From contig NZ_SLWB01000003.1 in assembly GCF_004340205.1 (NCBI RefSeq), positions 234,747 through 298,746 of the forward strand: DNA of 64,000 nt. Reading direction: 5' to 3'. The first letter of the stretch is position 1, and each line of letters opens with the position of its first letter. Positions 1-8,500 of this stretch are shown piece after piece. The position numbers were made by a program, and so were the translations under genes. The DNA comes from Acetobacteroides hydrogenigenes. GTDB lineage: Bacteria; Bacteroidota; Bacteroidia; Bacteroidales; ZOR0009. The notes under the pieces are model-generated. The model ran no database searches. It saw only the letters and a program-made list of their open reading frames with translations, and was not told where the DNA came from.

Positions 1-2
1 TT

Positions 3-683
3 ACCGTTGGTCCTCTTGTGCGCGCTTGGGGCTTTGGCTTGAAAAATAAGGATAAGATCAGCCAGCAGCATATCGATAGCTTGCTTACTCTTGTTGGTAT
101 GGAAAAGGTGAAGCTGGTGGCAGGAAAGCTGCAAAAGAGCAACCGAAAGATTTTTGTTGATGTTAACGCTATTGCTCAGGGGTATTCTGTTGATGTGGTT
201 GCTAGATACCTCGAGAGTAAAGGGATAACCGATTATCTGGTGGAGATAGGAGGGGAAACCTTTGGAAAAGGGCTTAATTCGAGAGGAAAAGCATGGACAA
301 TTGGCATTGATAAGCCCTACGATGGTAACGTTACCCCAGGTGAAGATCTACAGGCCAAGGTGGAGCTACCTAGCGGGAAAGCTTTGGCAACATCTGGGAA
401 CTACCGCAAGTTTTACGTAGAAAATGGGGTTAAATATTCGCATACTATCGATCCTAAAACGGGTTATCCTGCCCGCAACACGCTACTATGCATATCGGTA
501 ATTGCTGGCAACTGCGCATATGCTGATGCTTATGCTACGGCTTTTATGGTTATGGGGGTTGATAAGGCTAAGGAGTTCTTAGCTGCTCATCCTGAATTTG
601 AGGCGTATATGGTATACTCTGGTAAGAATGGCGCATTTGAAACTTTTGCTACGCCAGGATTTGAGAAACTGATTCTGAAGTAG
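3..683 (+). CDS. apbE: FAD:protein FMN transferase (ApbE), 3' part
   Basis: The reading frame is already open at the window edge (first codons read TVGPLVRAWGFG), so this is the C-terminal ~226 residues and the start lies upstream. ApbE uses FAD and Mg2+ to attach FMN covalently to a Thr/Ser of Nqr/Rnf subunits and other FMN-binding-domain proteins outside the cytoplasmic membrane. Visible family motifs are DVNAIAQGYSVD, VEIGGE, ATSGNYRKF, HTIDPKTGYPA and the C-terminal metal/FAD-binding ADAYATAFMVMG. A strong terminator follows directly. The FMN-binding-domain protein at 41038-41472 is a plausible substrate in this window. The family call is secure; the exact physiological target is inferred. 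Confidence 0.93.
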   Translation, partial: TVGPLVRAWGFGLKNKDKISQQHIDSLLTLVGMEKVKLVAGKLQKSNRKIFVDVNAIAQGYSVDVVARYLESKGITDYLVEIGGETFGKGLNSRGKAWTIGIDKPYDGNVTPGEDLQAKVELPSGKALATSGNYRKFYVENGVKYSHTIDPKTGYPARNTLLCISVIAGNCAYADAYATAFMVMGVDKAKEFLAAHPEFEAYMVYSGKNGAFETFATPGFEKLILK

Positions 684-710
684 GAAAAAGGACTTGAATG
701 CTGAAAATAT

Positions 711-742
711 AAGGGCTGTCAACAACTGTTGACAGCCCTTTT
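711..742 (+). terminator. Intrinsic terminator after apbE
   Basis: A near-perfect 12-bp stem GGGCTGTCAACA / TGTTGACAGCCC (713-724 with 727-738) is followed by a T run. It lies between convergent genes and may serve the minus-strand gene at 757 as well. Confidence 0.85.
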
Positions 743-756
743 TAGTGCTTTCTATC

Positions 757-996
757 CTAATGGCTGCCGCAGGTAGAGCAGCAAGAGCTGCAGCTCCCAA
801 AATCGGTGCCTGTTTGTTCGCAGTGGGCTTCCCATTCCTCCTGTTTGGCGCATTTGATGCCCATTTTTTGCATAGCCGGATTGGTTTCTACCTCGGTGTC
901 GGGGAACTTGCCCTTAATCCATATTCTGATGCCTAGCCCTGCAAATGCAATTGCCAGCAACCCGATAACTACAGCTAAGGTTTTAAGTAGTACCAT
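757..996 (-). CDS. Small single-TM protein with Cys-rich tail
   Basis: The protein is 79 residues when read from the Met at 996. A longer frame upstream to 1065 would run over the promoter box at 1012-1019, so the shorter start is preferred. It has one N-terminal membrane helix (about residues 3-26, LLKTLAVVIGLLAIAFAGLG), then a short soluble part with GKFPDTEV, GIKCAKQEEWEAHC and a terminal Cys cluster CSSCCSTC. It resembles small Bacteroidota membrane proteins often labelled 'membrane or secreted protein'. The position next to apbE recalls NqrM-type Cys-containing maturation factors, but the sequence does not clearly match that family. Function unknown; the Cys cluster suggests metal binding. 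Confidence 0.7.
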   Translation of the reverse strand: MVLLKTLAVVIGLLAIAFAGLGIRIWIKGKFPDTEVETNPAMQKMGIKCAKQEEWEAHCEQTGTDFGSCSSCCSTCGSH

Positions 997-1011
997 TGTT
1001 GTTGTTTTTTG

Positions 1012-1019
1012 CAAAGGTA
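1012..1019 (-). promoter_or_regulatory. -7 promoter box for the small Cys-rich protein
   Basis: The reverse strand reads TACCTTTG, matching the Bacteroidota TAnnTTTG -7 element, about 15 nt upstream of the chosen start codon. A -33 box at ideal spacing is not clear. Confidence 0.55.
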
Positions 1020-1149
1020 CTATTCTTCGTAAATCTATACTTCCAAAATGTGCTAAACATGGCATCTATTCGTTCGAAGGATTTTGGATGCTACAGAATG
1101 TATACACGCGCTTTTTTATAAATTAACCCCAATTTTTAAGCATAGTATT

Positions 1150-1704
1150 ATGGATCGAAAACAAGCATTAGAGCTGCTGCATGACCGTATTAAGAACCCC
1201 AGAATGGTTGCCCATTGCCTAGCTTCGGAAGCCGTAATGAGACGGTTGGCGGTTCACTTTAACGAGGATGTAAACCTATGGGGGCTTGCTGGGCTTCTTC
1301 ACGATTTGGATGTGGAAGAAACGGAGGGGGACCACGAGCAGCATGGCAATGTTGCCGCCGATTTCCTTAAAGAAAACGGACTCCAACAGGTTGCTGTTGA
1401 TGCCATTCGTAGGCATAATGAAATGGCTACTCCTGAGCCTAGAACTACTTTGCTAGACCATGCTCTTGCTGCTGGCGAAACAATTACGGGCCTTATTACC
1501 GCAACGGCAATGGTTTACCCCGATAAGAAGGTGGCTTCCGTCAAGCCGTCGTCGGTGGTAAAGCGGATGAAGGAGAAGAGCTTTGCAGCATCTGTTAAGC
1601 GCGAGAATATCATGGAATGCGAGCTGATTGGCATTCCCATTGCCGCATTTGCTGGGATATCGGTGGTGGCGATGCGCGAAATTGCCGAGGATATTGGGCT
1701 CTAG
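1150..1704 (+). CDS. HD-domain hydrolase-like protein
   Basis: The protein has 184 residues from ATG 1150; an in-frame upstream Met at 1084 adds only an unconserved N-terminal stretch. It is a compact single-domain HD phosphohydrolase homologue. His at the start of the fold (VAHCLASE), the metal-binding HD pair in LAGLLHDLDVEE, a further His in DAIRRHNE and the later Asp in LLDHALAAGE are all present, so metal binding looks intact. HDIG-type stand-alone proteins of this length are common in anaerobes and are thought to act on nucleotides or related phosphoesters; the substrate is unknown. It is expressed alone, between the small Cys-rich protein (divergent) and the YitT gene (convergent), and ends in a terminator. 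Confidence 0.85.
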   Translation: MDRKQALELLHDRIKNPRMVAHCLASEAVMRRLAVHFNEDVNLWGLAGLLHDLDVEETEGDHEQHGNVAADFLKENGLQQVAVDAIRRHNEMATPEPRTTLLDHALAAGETITGLITATAMVYPDKKVASVKPSSVVKRMKEKSFAASVKRENIMECELIGIPIAAFAGISVVAMREIAEDIGL

Positions 1705-1720
1705 GTTGGGGGTAAAAGAA

Positions 1721-1748
1721 AAGCCGCAGATGTTCTACGGCTTTTTTA
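1721..1748 (+). terminator. Bidirectional terminator
   Basis: AAGCCG / CGGCTT (1721-1726 with 1738-1743) is flanked by A- and T-rich runs between convergent genes, so it can serve both. Confidence 0.75.
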
Positions 1749-1767
1749 TTTGAGCTTCGTGCGTGCT

Positions 1768-2649
1768 TTAGGCGTGTGGTTGGAAACCATTTCCGAGAAT
1801 CTCGCCCGCACCGGTAACGTTTACGAACGCCTTAGGGTCGATCTTGCGGATCTCCTGCTTTAGGATTTCCACCTCGCGACGGTTGAGCACTACGTATATC
1901 ATCTTACGGTCCTGCTCCTGGTAAAGCCCCTTTACGTTAATAAGGGTGCCTCCACGATCGAGGTCTTTTAGGATCACCTGGCGGATCTTCTCGTACTCGT
2001 CCGAGATAATCATCACCGTTTTGTTAAACCCTTCTTGGGTAACAATCATATCGATAATCTTGCTTTGGATATAGATCAGAATCCATGCGTAGCAAGGGAG
2101 CTTCCAGTCGCCAAAGGCAGGTACGGTAATAAGGGTGATGATCGAGTCGACGATGAGCACCAGCTTACCCAGCGACATGTGGGTGTACTTGTGCAGGATC
2201 ATCGAAATGATATCGCTACCGCCCGAGGTGGCCTTCGACTTGAAGATGATGCCCATGGCAACACCGTAAAGGACTCCGGCAAAGATGGAGGCTAGGAGTG
2301 GATCGTCGATTAGCGGTTGACCCGAGGTCCATATTTGGGTTTCGAATAGCCAGGTGAAGCCTAGCCCTGCCGCTGTCGCAAGCGCAGTTTTAAATCCGAA
2401 GATGGGGCCAAGAACGAGGGTGCCTATTAGTAGAAGCGGCCAGTCGAGGAAGGCAACTGCCGTACTGATGTTCCATCCAAAGAGGTGGTGAAGCACGATC
2501 CCGATTCCATAGGTGCCTCCAGGGGCAATCTTGAAGGGGGAAACGAGCATGACGATAGCCATCGTAAAGATGAAGCTGCCCAGAAGAATGTAGCCAACGG
2601 CCTTCCACCATTCGGCCGAAAACATTTTTTCCTGTTGAATTTGCGACAT
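1768..2649 (-). CDS. YitT family membrane protein
   Basis: A 293-residue integral membrane protein of the YitT/YczE family. The N-terminal ~200 residues hold five to six hydrophobic helices (the first at about 17-38) with the family hallmark stretches PGGTYGIGIVLHH and ATSGGSDIISMIL. The C-terminal ~85 residues form the soluble DUF2179-type domain (VTQEGFNKTVMIIS ... RGGTLINVKGLY ... VLNRREVEILKQEIRKIDPKAFVNV). The role of the family is not settled. The gene is monocistronic, with a well-formed promoter and a 14-bp palindrome over the predicted transcription start, which suggests control by a LacI-type or similar dimeric repressor. Confidence 0.9.
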   Translation of the reverse strand: MSQIQQEKMFSAEWWKAVGYILLGSFIFTMAIVMLVSPFKIAPGGTYGIGIVLHHLFGWNISTAVAFLDWPLLLIGTLVLGPIFGFKTALATAAGLGFTWLFETQIWTSGQPLIDDPLLASIFAGVLYGVAMGIIFKSKATSGGSDIISMILHKYTHMSLGKLVLIVDSIITLITVPAFGDWKLPCYAWILIYIQSKIIDMIVTQEGFNKTVMIISDEYEKIRQVILKDLDRGGTLINVKGLYQEQDRKMIYVVLNRREVEILKQEIRKIDPKAFVNVTGAGEILGNGFQPHA

Positions 2650-2672
2650 GTTGCGAGATTTAAGTTACGGTT

Positions 2673-2715
2673 TGTAATCGATTACAAAGGTAATAGAGGG
2701 AAATTGTTCGTCAAT
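2673..2715 (-). promoter_or_regulatory. Promoter with palindromic operator upstream of the YitT gene
   Basis: On the reverse strand, TTG (plus-strand CAA near 2712) is followed after 19 bp by TACCTTTG (2685-2692), a good Bacteroidota promoter. The perfect 14-bp palindrome TGTAATCGATTACA (2673-2686) overlaps the downstream edge of the -7 box and the expected start site. Its form, with a central CG, is like LacI/GalR-family operators. Repression by occlusion is inferred. Confidence 0.65.
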
Positions 2716-2802
2716 GGGTCTATTTAGCTTACGGATATGTTTAATGACATCAAAAAAGCTTGCGATTATATTTGGATAATTGGTTTCCGCTAAGCCGATG
2801 CG

Positions 2803-4128
2803 CTACCACGAGACCCCGATGGTGGGCTTTAGCTTCTTTACGGGCTGGTTGCGAACCGCTTTAACCAGCTCGTGGGCCAGCTGGCGCCGTACGGCCACAA
2901 AGGCCGACTTGTCGAGGATGTCTATCCGGCCAATATCGCTCTTTTCGATGCCTCCCTTCTGGATCAGGAATCCTACTACATCCACCTTGCTGAGCTTATC
3001 CTTCTTGCCTGCGCCAATGTAGATGGTGGTCCAATCGGGTTGGGGGGGCAGCTCGGCCTCCTTCGAGAGCGGCAGCTGCTCGATGTCGGTGCTGGCGTAG
3101 TGGGGGAGGTCTTCGGATTCGGCAAGTACGAGTACCGCACACCCGTTGGCCTTCATGCGGGCGGTACGGCCGTTGCGGTGGACGAACGCCTCCTCGGTTT
3201 CGGGTAGCTGGTAGTGCACCACGTGACCGATCTCGGGGATGTCGAGCCCGCGCGAGGCGAGATCGGTGGCAACGAGGATCTTTATGCTTCCATTTCTGAA
3301 CTTAATGAGCGAGCGCTCGCGCTCGGGCTGCTCGAGCCCTCCGTGGAAGACGTCGGAGATGATGCCCTCCTCCATGAGCATGGTGCAAAGGCGGTCGGCG
3401 GCATCGCGGTGGTTTACGAAGACGAGCATGGTGCTTTCGCCCAGCTGGCAGATCAGGTTTACCAGCGCCCCAAACTTGTCGTGGTGCTCCGAGCGTACGA
3501 TCTTTAGCTCCAGCCGTTCGGTGGTGCTTGGCCCATCGAGGTACGATAGCTTGTGGGGGCTGTTCAGGCCGACGAAGGGTGGTATTTCGAGCGCATCGGT
3601 GGCTGAGGTAAGCACCTTCTTGCCCAGATTCTCCAGGTTCTCCATAATTTGCGCCATCTCCTCGTCGAAGCCCAGCTCCAGGCACTTGTCGAACTCGTCG
3701 AGCACCAAAAAGCTGACGAGCTCGGGGCTGATGGTGCCGCGGCGGATATGGTCGGCGATGCGCCCGGGGGTGCCAACGAGCAGCGCAGGTGGCTCCTTTA
3801 GGCTGTTGGCCTCCATCCAAAAGGGGTGGCCGCCGTAGCAGCATACCACCTTGAAGCGCGTTTTTAGGTGGCGGAAAACCTGCTCGATCTGCAGCGCCAG
3901 CTCGCGCGTGGGCGTAAGCACCAGCGCCTGCACGAACCCCGCGTTGGGGCGCAGGTGGTGCACAATGGGGATCAGGAAGGCCAGCGTCTTGCCCGATCCG
4001 GTGGGCGATAGCACAACAACTTCGGGGTGCTCCTCTACGGCCTCGATAACCTCCTCCTGCATGGGGGTCAGGTGGGCGATGCCCATGTTGGCCAGCCCAT
4101 TCGATACGATCTGCTTGCGGTTTTCCAT
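2803..4128 (-). CDS. DEAD-box RNA helicase, DbpA-like
   Basis: A 441-residue ATP-dependent RNA helicase. Motifs in order: Q motif LTPMQEEV, motif I SPTGSGKT, Ia PTRELA, TPGR, motif II DEFD in place of DEAD, motif III TSAT, then in the second RecA domain VFVNHRDAADRL, ARGLDIP and HRNGRTAR. The last ~75 residues form the DbpA-type RNA-binding domain (IYIGAGKKDKLSKVDVVGFL ... DKSAFVAV), which in DbpA docks on 23S rRNA hairpin 92, so a role in large-subunit assembly is likely. The DEFD variant keeps the two catalytic acids. The -7 promoter box ends only about 5 nt upstream of the start codon, so the mRNA is probably leaderless. Confidence 0.93.
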   Translation of the reverse strand: MENRKQIVSNGLANMGIAHLTPMQEEVIEAVEEHPEVVVLSPTGSGKTLAFLIPIVHHLRPNAGFVQALVLTPTRELALQIEQVFRHLKTRFKVVCCYGGHPFWMEANSLKEPPALLVGTPGRIADHIRRGTISPELVSFLVLDEFDKCLELGFDEEMAQIMENLENLGKKVLTSATDALEIPPFVGLNSPHKLSYLDGPSTTERLELKIVRSEHHDKFGALVNLICQLGESTMLVFVNHRDAADRLCTMLMEEGIISDVFHGGLEQPERERSLIKFRNGSIKILVATDLASRGLDIPEIGHVVHYQLPETEEAFVHRNGRTARMKANGCAVLVLAESEDLPHYASTDIEQLPLSKEAELPPQPDWTTIYIGAGKKDKLSKVDVVGFLIQKGGIEKSDIGRIDILDKSAFVAVRRQLAHELVKAVRNQPVKKLKPTIGVSW

Positions 4129-4133
4129 GGGGG

Positions 4134-4141
4134 CAAAGGTA
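4134..4141 (-). promoter_or_regulatory. -7 box immediately upstream of the helicase start
   Basis: The reverse strand reads TACCTTTG. With a start site 6-7 nt downstream, transcription would begin at or next to the ATG at 4128, giving a leaderless message. Confidence 0.6.
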
Positions 4142-4235
4142 CAATATTCTGAGCTGTATGCTATAGTTTGCCCATAATGAGCAATCGTATGCTAAGGATA
4201 TCCAACGGAATCTTCTGTTAAGGTTTTTCCCTATT

Positions 4236-4465
4236 CTTTCTCTTCAACTACTTGTTCTGGGAACGCTTTTGCCTTGTCTTTCTCTTCAACTACTTGTTCT
4301 GGGAACGCTTTTACCTTGTCTTTCTCTTCAACTACTTGTTCTGGGTACGCTTCTACCTTGTCTTTCTCTCCAAATATCTGTTCTGGGGATGCTTCTACTT
4401 TGTCTTTCTCTCCAACGACCTATTCTGTGAGAGCAACTACCTGTCCTAGGTACGCTACTGCCTTA
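4236..4465. repeat. Tandem array A, 42-bp unit
   Basis: Units begin near 4242, 4284, 4326, 4368 and 4410 at exactly 42-bp steps. The first three are nearly identical (CTTCAACTACTTGTTCTGGG plus AACGCTTTTGCCTTGTCTTTCT); the last two decay. Each unit has two similar ~21-bp halves (TTGTTCT and TTGTCTT cores). The array fills the gap between the helicase start and the terminator of the next minus-strand gene. Because 42 is a multiple of 3, several frames stay open by chance. The best protein-like reading (minus strand, KDKVEAYPEQVVEE repeats) has an internal stop at the degenerate end and no start codon, so it is treated as non-coding. Confidence 0.9.
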
Positions 4466-4476
4466 ACTGTAAAAGC

Positions 4477-4510
4477 AAGAAGGGCTACACAAACGGTAGC
4501 CCTTCTTTTA
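4477..4510 (-). terminator. Terminator of the 4525-5253 gene
   Basis: A 12-bp perfect stem AAGAAGGGCTAC / GTAGCCCTTCTT (4477-4488 with 4496-4507) flanked by T-rich sequence on both sides. Confidence 0.8.
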
Positions 4511-4524
4511 TACTTGTATATTGC

Positions 4525-5253
4525 TTACTTAGTGGGTGGAGTGGTAGGGTTCGTCTTTTTTACAGATGGCACGTACCCCTGAGCCTTAAGCGCATTGGTG
4601 AAGTTAAACTGGTCGACAAGCACCTTGTTGTCGGCAAAGTAGGTGCTCACGAGCTTGCATACAGAGATAACCTCGTCGTAGATGTCGTTTAGCTCCTCTA
4701 CGTTCACCGAGTTTACGGTTTTACGGTTAACCTTCAGCGATTCCTGTCTATCGTTTGCTTCAATAAGCTGAACAGCTTGCTGCAGTAGCGAGTCGATAGC
4801 CGTAGGGTTTGCACCTGCCTGAACCAGTTCGGTCTTTACCTCTGGGGTAAGGTTGCTCTTGAGCGTTTGTAGCATATTTACGTAGCCAGCCTGTGTGGTG
4901 TTCTTTTTAGGCAGCTTGTTGTAGCCAAGTAGGATTAGTAGGGCATCCATGCGGGTTGGGTTCTTTCTGAAGCCAACCTCAATTTCAACCTTAAGATCCA
5001 TAATACCACGGTGAGCAGTTGCAATTGTGTCCGTTACCGTTGCGGTAGCTTCCTTAATTTGAGAGAGGATGTCTACACCGATATTCTTATCGAATGCAGT
5101 GGAGATTCTTGATTTCAGGTCGAGGAAGAAAGGGCTCTTCCACTGAGGGCGGCGAGCGCTGAGGATATCAACATGCTCAATTCCGCGTTCGGCAATTTGG
5201 CTCGATGCCATCAGCATTTGTGCATCGGTTCCTTTATACTGACGTTGCGTCAT
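4525..5253 (-). CDS. Helical protein of unknown function
   Basis: 242 residues, not recognised. There is no signal peptide or membrane segment. The sequence is mostly amphipathic helix with long polar stretches (SQIKEATATVTDTIATAHRG, TPEVKTELVQAGANPTAIDS) and a Pro/Thr-rich end (NPTTPPTK). Two other genes in the window (19507-20247 and 44989-45684) encode cytoplasmic helical proteins of similar length and equally unknown role. I see no convincing shared motif, so I do not call them paralogues. It ends in a strong terminator and is probably transcribed alone. Coding is supported by length, an undisturbed frame and the terminator. Confidence 0.75.
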   Translation of the reverse strand: MTQRQYKGTDAQMLMASSQIAERGIEHVDILSARRPQWKSPFFLDLKSRISTAFDKNIGVDILSQIKEATATVTDTIATAHRGIMDLKVEIEVGFRKNPTRMDALLILLGYNKLPKKNTTQAGYVNMLQTLKSNLTPEVKTELVQAGANPTAIDSLLQQAVQLIEANDRQESLKVNRKTVNSVNVEELNDIYDEVISVCKLVSTYFADNKVLVDQFNFTNALKAQGYVPSVKKTNPTTPPTK

Positions 5254-5546
5254 ACGTAAAAGTATTGGTTAGTATTTTTTAGTAACGTTTAAAAGTATAA
5301 AAAGATTTTCTAGTTGTTGCAGCTTGTGGTTATTTTTTTATGGTATTCTCCCAGTCAAAAGAATAAATGTAGGTTGGCCATATAGTCGTTGCACTGCAAC
5401 GTTCATACACACCTTCCCCAAATAGATTCTGTAGTAAACCTCATAAAATAACAGGAGGTCGCTTCATGTACTGAAACGACCCCTTACTTTATACTAATAA
5501 TATCTCAAATCTCAAATCGCATATCTCAAATCGCACATCACTCATC
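5254..5546. other. Gap with hairpin and short ATCTCAAAT repeats
   Basis: It holds the upstream region of the 4525-5253 gene (right-to-left reading), a hairpin at 5457-5481 and a short direct-repeat stretch (ATCTCAAAT / ATCTCAAATCGCA) near 5504-5535. No gene is apparent. Confidence 0.6.
5457..5484 (-). terminator. Probable terminator of the 1506-residue protein gene
   Basis: GGTCGCTTCA / TGAAACGACC (one mismatch) with a small loop. On the minus strand it is followed by a moderately T-rich stretch about 65 nt after the stop codon. Confidence 0.5.
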
Positions 5547-8500
5547 TTATTTCTTCAGCTGCTTATACCGGGCGGCCACAATGTCCACCAAGCGGTCGTC
5601 GGCGTTGGTGTAGCTGTACAGCGTTAGCCACATGTTCTGCTTGATGCTGCGCTTCTTGTTGCTGGTTTTGGCAATGGGGGTGTTAAAGGCTTCGTTGGTC
5701 GACGAGGCAAACATGTTGCCGGCCGAGGTGTAGACGAAGGTGTAGAACTGGTTGTTGCCCAGGTCGAGGTGCAGGTACATCCGATGATCCTGGTAGGGCA
5801 TAAGCTCTATGAAGCCCTTCACCTTTCGGTTGACCTGCTTGCCGCCGATGTTGGCGATGCCAATGTCGCCCTTCGAGATGTAGGAGCGCGATTTTTTGTC
5901 CCACCTTAGCTGCATATCGGTAAGGGTGAGCGTGTGCAGGTACTCCTCCGGAAGCTTTTCGGGCGTAGGCGTCTTGGCGTAGCTGGCAATAATGGCCTCG
6001 GCCTTGGCGTCGCCCAGCAGCTCGCGTAGGGCAACCCTCGAGTTGGGGGTGCTGTAGTCGAGGGCGGTTTTGGCTCCGGCGGCAACGTCGGCGGCCAGCA
6101 CGTTAAGCGCTTCGGTGTTGAACAGGAAGTCGAGGGTTACCATTCCGGTAAAGCTGAGCTCCTTGCTGCCGATGTTCTGAACGGCCTTTCCGGCGGTGGC
6201 CAGCTTCACCTCGCCGAGGTCGACGCCCAGCTTCAGCTTGCCCTCGTTCACCAGCAGGTCGAAGTCGGAGTAGAGGCTCACCATATCGCCGGCGGTATTG
6301 GGCCTGCGGATTTTGTCGATGGAGCTCAGCTGGTAGTAGCTGCCGTTGTCGTTGTAGTAGAGGAAGCCGTTGGGCTGCACGAATGCCGAATCTTCGGTGT
6401 ACTTGCGTCCGGTAAAGAAGGTGGGGTATACGCTCAGCGAGTCCCTTCGCAGGTAGGTTCCGGCGTAAACCCGAATCTTATCCACCGTTTGGTAGGGGTT
6501 GCTGATGGGGATCATCACCGAGTCGGGCGCTATCTCGGCGGTAAACCTCATCCAGTTCTTGGGTAGCGACTCGTACTTGTGGGTGAGGCGTGCCCCGCCA
6601 TCGAAGGTCAGGTGCTTCTTATCCGAGAAGGCCGTTACCTTCCCCTTAAAGCGGAAGTAGGGGCTTAGGAAGAAGCTGTCCTCGTCCATGATGTTGGCAA
6701 ACGCGGTGGTCTTGTACTCCCTGTCCACGGTAATGGTGCCAAAGGTGATGGTGTCTACCTTGCCGTACTTGTCGATGTAGCTGTACAGCCCCTGCCCGTT
6801 GAAGCCGTTTCGGCCGCCTACGCTGATGTCCACATCGTAGAAGTGGTGGCTCTTGGTTTGGCGGTTGGCGTACAGGTCGGCCTTGTAGAGCTTGTCCATA
6901 AAGCCCTTGGTGTGTAGGGTTACCGTATCGCGCTTGGGGTTTAGGATTAGCGCAGCATCGGCAATCAGCAGGTGCCTAACCTTGTTGGCCTGCAGAGTCT
7001 TGTTCCGCATGTTGTAGTAGGCCATCGGGGAGGCAAAGCAGAGCGAATCCTGCTCCTTTACGGTGGCAACAAAGGCGCTTCCCGGAGGAACCTTCCCCTC
7101 GTAGGCTAGCGCGTAGCGGTCGGTAATGCTCGGCGGCAGCTGCAGGCTTTCGGGGGTCGAAACCGTCAGCAGCTGGTTGTTCATGTCCCAGCCCACGCGC
7201 TTGGCGTAGGCCAAGTAGGCTAAGTCGGGGTAGAACGAGGTAAAGATGTCGTTCTTCTTCTCGAACTTGCCCTGGTAGCTCTTCAGGTCGATGCTCGAGG
7301 CGATCCCGTTTGATGCAAACAGCCTATTCTCGCGCTTGTCGTCGTAGATCACAACGTTGGAGGTATCGCCCTTAAAGGTGTAGGCGGCCATGTCGAAGTT
7401 TTTCGACGCTATGGTGGCCGTGTTGACGTCGAGCACGCCGTTGCCCCTTAACCCGAGAGGCTCAATCACCAGATCGCCGTTGAACGTAACCTGGTTGTCG
7501 TATAGGTTAAAGGGCGTTTTGTCCTTAAAGAACTTCATGGTGTTCTGGTAGGGTCGCCACTTCATCAGGTGCTGCTTGGCGTTTCCGTTGGGATACTCGA
7601 TGCCCAGCAGCGTGCGCTCTATGGTCATCGACTTCAGGATCGATACGCAGCTGTCGGGGAAGAAGAGGAAGTCGTTGGAGTTCGACATCGAGCTCAGGTA
7701 CTTTATCGAACCCTTCCCAATTAGCCCTTCGTTGCTCAGCTTAATGGTGTTGTAGAACTTACCCTTGCTCTTGTACAGCGTCACCCCCGTGGTGTCCACC
7801 TTACGGCTAAAGCCCAGCGACTGGTCGGGCTGAACCACCAGCGTTTCCTGGAAGGGGGCAAATATATCGGCCGAGTTGAGCTCGCCCTTAAAGCCTAAAC
7901 TCTCCTTCTCGAAGGTGTTTAGGCTGTCAATCTCGTAGGGGTACACCTTAAAGTAGAACTTGTCGCGCTTGTATATCCCCCCAAATATGGCCGGATCGTC
8001 GTAGTAGATGTACGAATCCTTCTTGCTGGCAAACTTTGGGTAGCTGGGTCGCCGTTTAAGCCCCGACTTGTTGTTGGGCTCATCTATTCGCAGCGATCCG
8101 GTGATGTTCTCCATGGTGGAGGTGATGTTGCTCAGCATTCGGTTTCCCTTGTTGTCGTACTTGTCGGTTCGGTAGTCGAAGTTCATGGAAACCACCTTGT
8201 CCATGTTGATGCTAAAGGCGTCGTAGTCGAACTTAAAGCCATCGCCCTTAAACGATACCAGTCCGGCTCGAATCTCTCCATCAAACTCCATATCCCTGTT
8301 CTTTTTAAGGATGATGGAGTTGTTCTTTGGGTAAACCTTTACGTTTTGGGTGTCGGAGAGGTTAATTTGGGGAATCCCAAAGATGGTAAGGTTAAAGTTG
8401 CTAAGGTCGAGTATGGCGTTGTTCTGGTTCTTCTTGTTTTCGGAGTTGAAGAGGATGGCGTCGTAGTCCTGTGCGCCATTGCGCGCTCTTAGCGCCTCGC

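Noticed and set aside
2803..4144. Long overlapping ORFs in other frames of the helicase gene
   Set aside because: They are shadows of a GC-rich coding frame with clear helicase motifs.
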